A DNA stretch of 64,000 nucleotides from an uncultured Marinococcus sp. (GTDB lineage: Bacteria; Bacillota; Bacilli; Bacillales; Marinococcaceae), in NCBI RefSeq assembly GCF_947493875.1, contig NZ_CANLSU010000003.1:1-64000 (forward strand). The letters are read 5' to 3'. The notes below the pieces were generated by a model. It ran no database searches and was not told the origin of the DNA. It saw nothing but the letters and a program-made list of their open reading frames with translations. The position numbers and the translations under genes were made by a program. Shown here in pieces: positions 60,644 through 64,000 of the stretch. Position 1 is the first letter of the stretch, and every line of letters begins with the position of its first letter.

Positions 60644-61669
60644 ATGACTTCCATTAAACAAATTGCAAAAGAAGTCGGAGCATCGGTATCCACCGTTTCT
60701 CGAGCTTTAAATGGCTATCACGATGTTAACCCTAAAACGCGGGAAAAAGTGATTGAAGCGGCGCGCAACCTTAACTACTTTCCCAGTACCGCAGCCCGGA
60801 GTCTGGTAACAAAACGCTCACACATGATTGGTCTTTTTTTTGGTGACAATGTAAATTCAGGCTTTGAAGACCCGTTTTTCCAAAAAGTCTTATCGGCGAT
60901 TAGAGAGCTGGTTGGTGATGCGGGGTATGACTTGCTTGTATTCACAAACAAAAATAAAGAGCGAGCAACGTACACCACTTTGTGCAGAGAACGGGGAGTG
61001 GATGGCACGATTTTGATTTTAACCGGCAGGGAAAAGCAGGTAAACATTCAATTGACGGATCTACAAAACAGTGAAATACCCTGCGTAGCCATTGATGTTC
61101 CTCTGGAAGGAAAACGGTGTACCTACGTGGAATCGGACAACTTTTTGGGAATAAAGAAAGCGGTATCATATTTAGCTGGTCTTGGACATAGACAGATTGC
61201 TTTTATCGGCGGAGATGAAGTATCCAAAATAAGTTTGGACCGGTTGAATGGTTATCGCGCTGGGCTAAACGATGAAGAAATTGATTATGTGCCAGACTTA
61301 ATAGAAATGGGTTACTATTCAAAAGAATCTGCCGGCGTTGCAGTCAAAAATGTATTGAAAAAAAATAAAAAGGTTACTGCCTTTCTCTGTGCTAGCGATT
61401 TAATGGCCTTTTCTGCGGTAGAAACGCTTCAGGAAGAAGGCTTTTCCGTTCCCAGAGATGTGTCGGTCGTGGGGTTTGATGATGTTGACGAGGCTGCTAG
61501 TTACCATCCTTCCTTAACAACGGTAAAGCAGAATAAAGAAGAAATAGGCAGCTCAGCAACTGAGCAGCTACTAAAAATTATTGAAGATCCGGCTCTTTCG
61601 CCACCGCCTATTAAGATCCCATGTGAATTAGTTCTTAGACAATCTACTGCTGAAGTACGAAAAGATTAA
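60644..61669 (+). CDS. LacI-family regulator of the glucosyl-phosphorylase operon
   Basis: A 341-residue regulator with helix-turn-helix SIKQIAKEVGASVSTVSRAL (residues 3-22) and a sugar-binding domain starting HMIGLFFGD. ATG 60644 has AGGAG eight bases upstream. Palindromes sharing the core CAAAAACGTTTTTG lie before this gene and before the phosphorylase gene, so it likely represses both until its sugar ligand appears. Confidence 0.92.
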   Translation: MTSIKQIAKEVGASVSTVSRALNGYHDVNPKTREKVIEAARNLNYFPSTAARSLVTKRSHMIGLFFGDNVNSGFEDPFFQKVLSAIRELVGDAGYDLLVFTNKNKERATYTTLCRERGVDGTILILTGREKQVNIQLTDLQNSEIPCVAIDVPLEGKRCTYVESDNFLGIKKAVSYLAGLGHRQIAFIGGDEVSKISLDRLNGYRAGLNDEEIDYVPDLIEMGYYSKESAGVAVKNVLKKNKKVTAFLCASDLMAFSAVETLQEEGFSVPRDVSVVGFDDVDEAASYHPSLTTVKQNKEEIGSSATEQLLKIIEDPALSPPPIKIPCELVLRQSTAEVRKD

Positions 61670-61690
61670 TATATAATAATTTTTTTAACC

Positions 61691-61714
61691 ATTTCCAAAA
61701 ACGTTTTTGGAAAT
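61691..61714. promoter_or_regulatory. LacI-type operator before the phosphorylase gene
   Basis: A perfect 24-bp palindrome with half-site ATTTCCAAAAAC, 27 bases before the gene, sharing the 14-bp core of the operator at 60601. Confidence 0.8.
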
Positions 61715-61740
61715 AAATATTTATGCCGGGAGGAACCGAA

Positions 61741-63471
61741 ATGCCATTGAATGCGCACCAAAAACAAGAAGTAGAAGCAAAATTGAAATTGATTTATGAC
61801 GAAAAAAACTCGGCTTATTTATTAGCAGAGCTTTTGAAAGTGGTGGATAGATACAAAAACCTGGTTCCGAGTTTTGAGAAAAAGGAAGCATTTGTTTCGG
61901 AAAAAGACACCGTTTTGATTACTTACGGAGACTCCGTCCGAGAAAAGGGCAAAGCCCCGTTACAAACGCTGCATGAATTTCTAAATGATCATATTAAACA
62001 TACGCTGAATGGTGTTCATATTTTACCTTTTTATCCATACAGCTCGGATGACGGCTTCTCGGTGATAGATTATTTTCAGGTGGATCCTGAGCTCGGGGAA
62101 TGGAAAGATATCGAGAATATGGCCACAGATTATGACTTAATGTTTGACGCAGTGATTAACCATATTTCGGCAGGAAGCAACTGGTTTCAAGGTTATTTGA
62201 AAGGAGAACCGGCATACAAAAATTATTTTATCGAGGCAGATCCTGAAGCTGACTACAGTAAAGTCACCAGGCCAAGAGCGCTGCCGCTCCTGACTAAATT
62301 TGAAACAGCCCAAGGCTCTAAACACATTTGGACCACGTTTAGCGAAGATCAAGTTGACTTAAACTATAAAAATCCGGATGTGGTGGCGAAGATTATTGAA
62401 TTACTTCTTTTTTATATTAGTAAAGGAGCAAAAATGATCCGCCTGGATGCCATCGGGTTTTTATGGAAGGAGATGGGGACTACGTCTATCCATCTGGATC
62501 AGACTCACAAAATGATTCAGGTTTTTAGAATAATTATTGAAGCTATTGCGCCGGAAGTTATTTTAATAACAGAAACGAATGTGCCTCATAAAGACAATAT
62601 TAGTTACTTTGGCTCCGGGTACAATGAAGCGGGCATGGTATATCAATTTCCCCTCCCTCCATTAACACTGCACGCATTTTTGACGGGAAATGCTAAACAT
62701 TTGTCGGAATGGGCGGGAAGTTTGGAAGAGACAACAGAGGAAACGACCTTCTTTAACTTTTTAGCTTCGCACGACGGTATTGGTGTGCGCCCGGTAGAGG
62801 GGATTCTTGCTAACGAAGAAGTGGAAAAAATGATTGAAACAGTATATGAACATGGTGGGAAGGTGTCCTATAAAGATAATGGAAATGGCATGAAAAGTCC
62901 TTATGAACTAAACATCAATTATTTAGATGCGCTCTCCCATCCGAAGGACGAACAGGAATTGAAGGTAGCACGTTTTCTCGCAGCTCAGTCAGTACTGCTG
63001 TCTATGGCCGGTGTTCCCGGAATCTATATACACAGTTTATTCGGCTCGCGCAATTATCATCAGGGAGTAGAAGAAACTGAACGTTTCCGTACGATTAATA
63101 GAGAGAAGATGGACCGGCAGATGCTGGAGGAGGAATTGAACGACCCTGGGTCGCTTCGTCACAAGGTCTTCTCTAAGTTCAAACAGCTTATTGCTATTCG
63201 GACCAATGAAAAAGCTTTTCATCCGAATAGTGCTCAACAGGTGCTGTTTTTGAATAACCAGGTTTTTTCTTTAGTGAGAACAGATAAACACAACTCAGAA
63301 GAGCAAGTCACTGTATTAGTGAACGTATCAAATGAAGAACAAGAAGTAGCTATAGATGTTCGAAATAATCAAAAGACGATGAGAGATCTTATAAGTGGTC
63401 AGCAATTGGAAGTGAGGGATAAAAAAGTTAATACAACACTGAAGCCGTATGCAGCTGCCTGGCTTAAATAA
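61741..63471 (+). CDS. GH13_18 glucosyl phosphorylase (sucrose-phosphorylase-like)
   Basis: A 576-residue alpha-glucan-type phosphorylase. The nucleophile is in MIRLDAIGF (about D236), the acid/base Glu in LITETNVPH (about E278) and the third carboxylate in LASHDGIG. The length and HILPFYPYSSDDGFSV match subfamily 18, which includes sucrose, sucrose-6-phosphate, glucosylglycerol and glucosylglycerate phosphorylases; these release glucose 1-phosphate. ATG 61741 follows GGGAGG; ATG 61723 would include the site. With a Na+ symporter next to it, an osmolyte glucoside is an attractive substrate (inference). Confidence 0.88.
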   Translation: MPLNAHQKQEVEAKLKLIYDEKNSAYLLAELLKVVDRYKNLVPSFEKKEAFVSEKDTVLITYGDSVREKGKAPLQTLHEFLNDHIKHTLNGVHILPFYPYSSDDGFSVIDYFQVDPELGEWKDIENMATDYDLMFDAVINHISAGSNWFQGYLKGEPAYKNYFIEADPEADYSKVTRPRALPLLTKFETAQGSKHIWTTFSEDQVDLNYKNPDVVAKIIELLLFYISKGAKMIRLDAIGFLWKEMGTTSIHLDQTHKMIQVFRIIIEAIAPEVILITETNVPHKDNISYFGSGYNEAGMVYQFPLPPLTLHAFLTGNAKHLSEWAGSLEETTEETTFFNFLASHDGIGVRPVEGILANEEVEKMIETVYEHGGKVSYKDNGNGMKSPYELNINYLDALSHPKDEQELKVARFLAAQSVLLSMAGVPGIYIHSLFGSRNYHQGVEETERFRTINREKMDRQMLEEELNDPGSLRHKVFSKFKQLIAIRTNEKAFHPNSAQQVLFLNNQVFSLVRTDKHNSEEQVTVLVNVSNEEQEVAIDVRNNQKTMRDLISGQQLEVRDKKVNTTLKPYAAAWLK

Positions 63472-63516
63472 GGGGCCGACAGCCACATATAGAAGATATC
63501 AAAGGAGGAGCACAGA

Positions 63517-64000
63517 ATGAATAATTTTACGATGATAGATTTCGTAGTCTTGATTGTGTATGTTGTTGGGATTGCTTTATTTGGGGCTTTCTTCGGAAGA
63601 AATCAGAAATCGACGAAGGATTATTTCTTAGGCGGGCGCAGCATCCCCTGGTGGGCCGTCGGCCTGTCAGTGATGGCCACCCAGGCAAGCGCAATAACGT
63701 TTATAGGGGCCCCGGGCTGGGGCTACGAAGGCGGGCTTGACCGTATCAATACCTATATCAATTTACCGCTTGTTATGGCTTTTTTAATGGTGACGCTAGT
63801 GCCATTTTTTTACCGTACAGAAGTGTATACAGCCTATGAGTATCTGGAAAGAAGATTTGATACGAAAACAAGATCGCTGACAGCGGCGTTATTTCTGGTA
63901 TCACGGGGCTTGGCCACTGGAGTTGTATTGTATGCGCCGGCCCTGGTTCTTTCAGTGGTAACTGGGTGGAACGTCAATCTGACGATTGCTCTTATGGCCG
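63517..64000 (+). CDS. sodium:solute symporter, N-terminal part (cut by window end)
   Basis: The first 161 residues of an SSS-family permease. FFGRNQKSTKDYFLGGRSIP (about 27-46) and the following WWAVGLSVMATQASAITFIG segment with the Na+-site region are diagnostic. ATG 63517 follows AAAGGAGG. It is 45 bases after the phosphorylase gene and likely co-transcribed, so it should import that enzyme's glucoside substrate. The gene continues beyond 64000. Confidence 0.9.
   Translation, partial: MNNFTMIDFVVLIVYVVGIALFGAFFGRNQKSTKDYFLGGRSIPWWAVGLSVMATQASAITFIGAPGWGYEGGLDRINTYINLPLVMAFLMVTLVPFFYRTEVYTAYEYLERRFDTKTRSLTAALFLVSRGLATGVVLYAPALVLSVVTGWNVNLTIALMA

Noticed and set aside
1-64000. CRISPR arrays, tRNA or rRNA genes and well-known riboswitches
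   Set aside because: Reading the intergenic regions showed no regularly spaced repeats, cloverleaf or recognised aptamer cores; a covariance-model scan would be decisive.

Overview
The window reads as chromosomal DNA of a low-to-medium-GC Gram-positive rod of the Bacillales, most likely a halotolerant or alkaliphilic Bacillaceae. The evidence is strong AGGAGG-type ribosome binding sites, candidate sigma-B promoters before stress genes, a CcpA-like cre site, a GabR/MocR regulator beside gabTD, PRD-type PTS regulators, two Na+/solute symporters, and acidic exported proteins. Genus is inference.

Layout. 1-720: the decayed 5' part of a PRD-type PTS regulator. 720-3376: a complete IS21-family element (istA/istB, long terminal inverted repeats, 5-bp target duplication). 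3448-11030: a KDPG-type aldolase gene, divergent from an operon of PRD regulator, ascorbate-type PTS (EIIA, EIIB, EIIC), a phosphotriesterase-like lactonase, a creatininase-family hydrolase and a SIS-domain protein. This looks like uptake and breakdown of an unidentified PTS sugar or sugar-acid derivative. 11100-15240: an AT-rich island holding a two-gene Gabija anti-phage system, flanked by short direct repeats. 15321-20284: a DUF418 membrane protein, a PhoD-type phosphatase without signal peptide and a lipoprotein gamma-glutamyltransferase. 20713-30203: a DapA-family lyase, then gabR divergent from gabT-gabD-small membrane protein-SSS symporter-two M20 amidohydrolases, which suggests growth on an N-acylated or N-carbamoylated amino acid feeding the GABA shunt. 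30342-32080: an MBL-fold hydrolase with an in-frame amber codon, and an SDR. 32165-40856: a LacI-controlled glycan locus (ABC importer without ATPase, esterase, LacI, cytosolic sulfatase; divergent GH3 beta-glucosidase) with two identical operators. 41097-49085: diguanylate cyclase, mqo, MMPL exporter with TetR, and TetR plus MFS exporter. 49267-60490: stress and small-membrane-protein genes, an amber-interrupted BNR-type protein, an alpha carbonic anhydrase with a damaged start, and an ABC-F gene behind a leader-peptide attenuator. 60644-64000: LacI, GH13_18 glucosyl phosphorylase and the start of an SSS symporter, with two near-identical operators.

The most unusual points are three genes whose best Shine-Dalgarno-placed start is AUC or AUU (271, 46071, 59575), two of them supported by alignment with an ATG-starting paralogue in this window; two otherwise intact genes split by an in-frame TAG; the uncharacterised PTS/lactonase/creatininase/SIS operon; and the ABC-F leader with a 44-codon upstream ORF and terminator. 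The only complete defence system seen, Gabija, is a known type.
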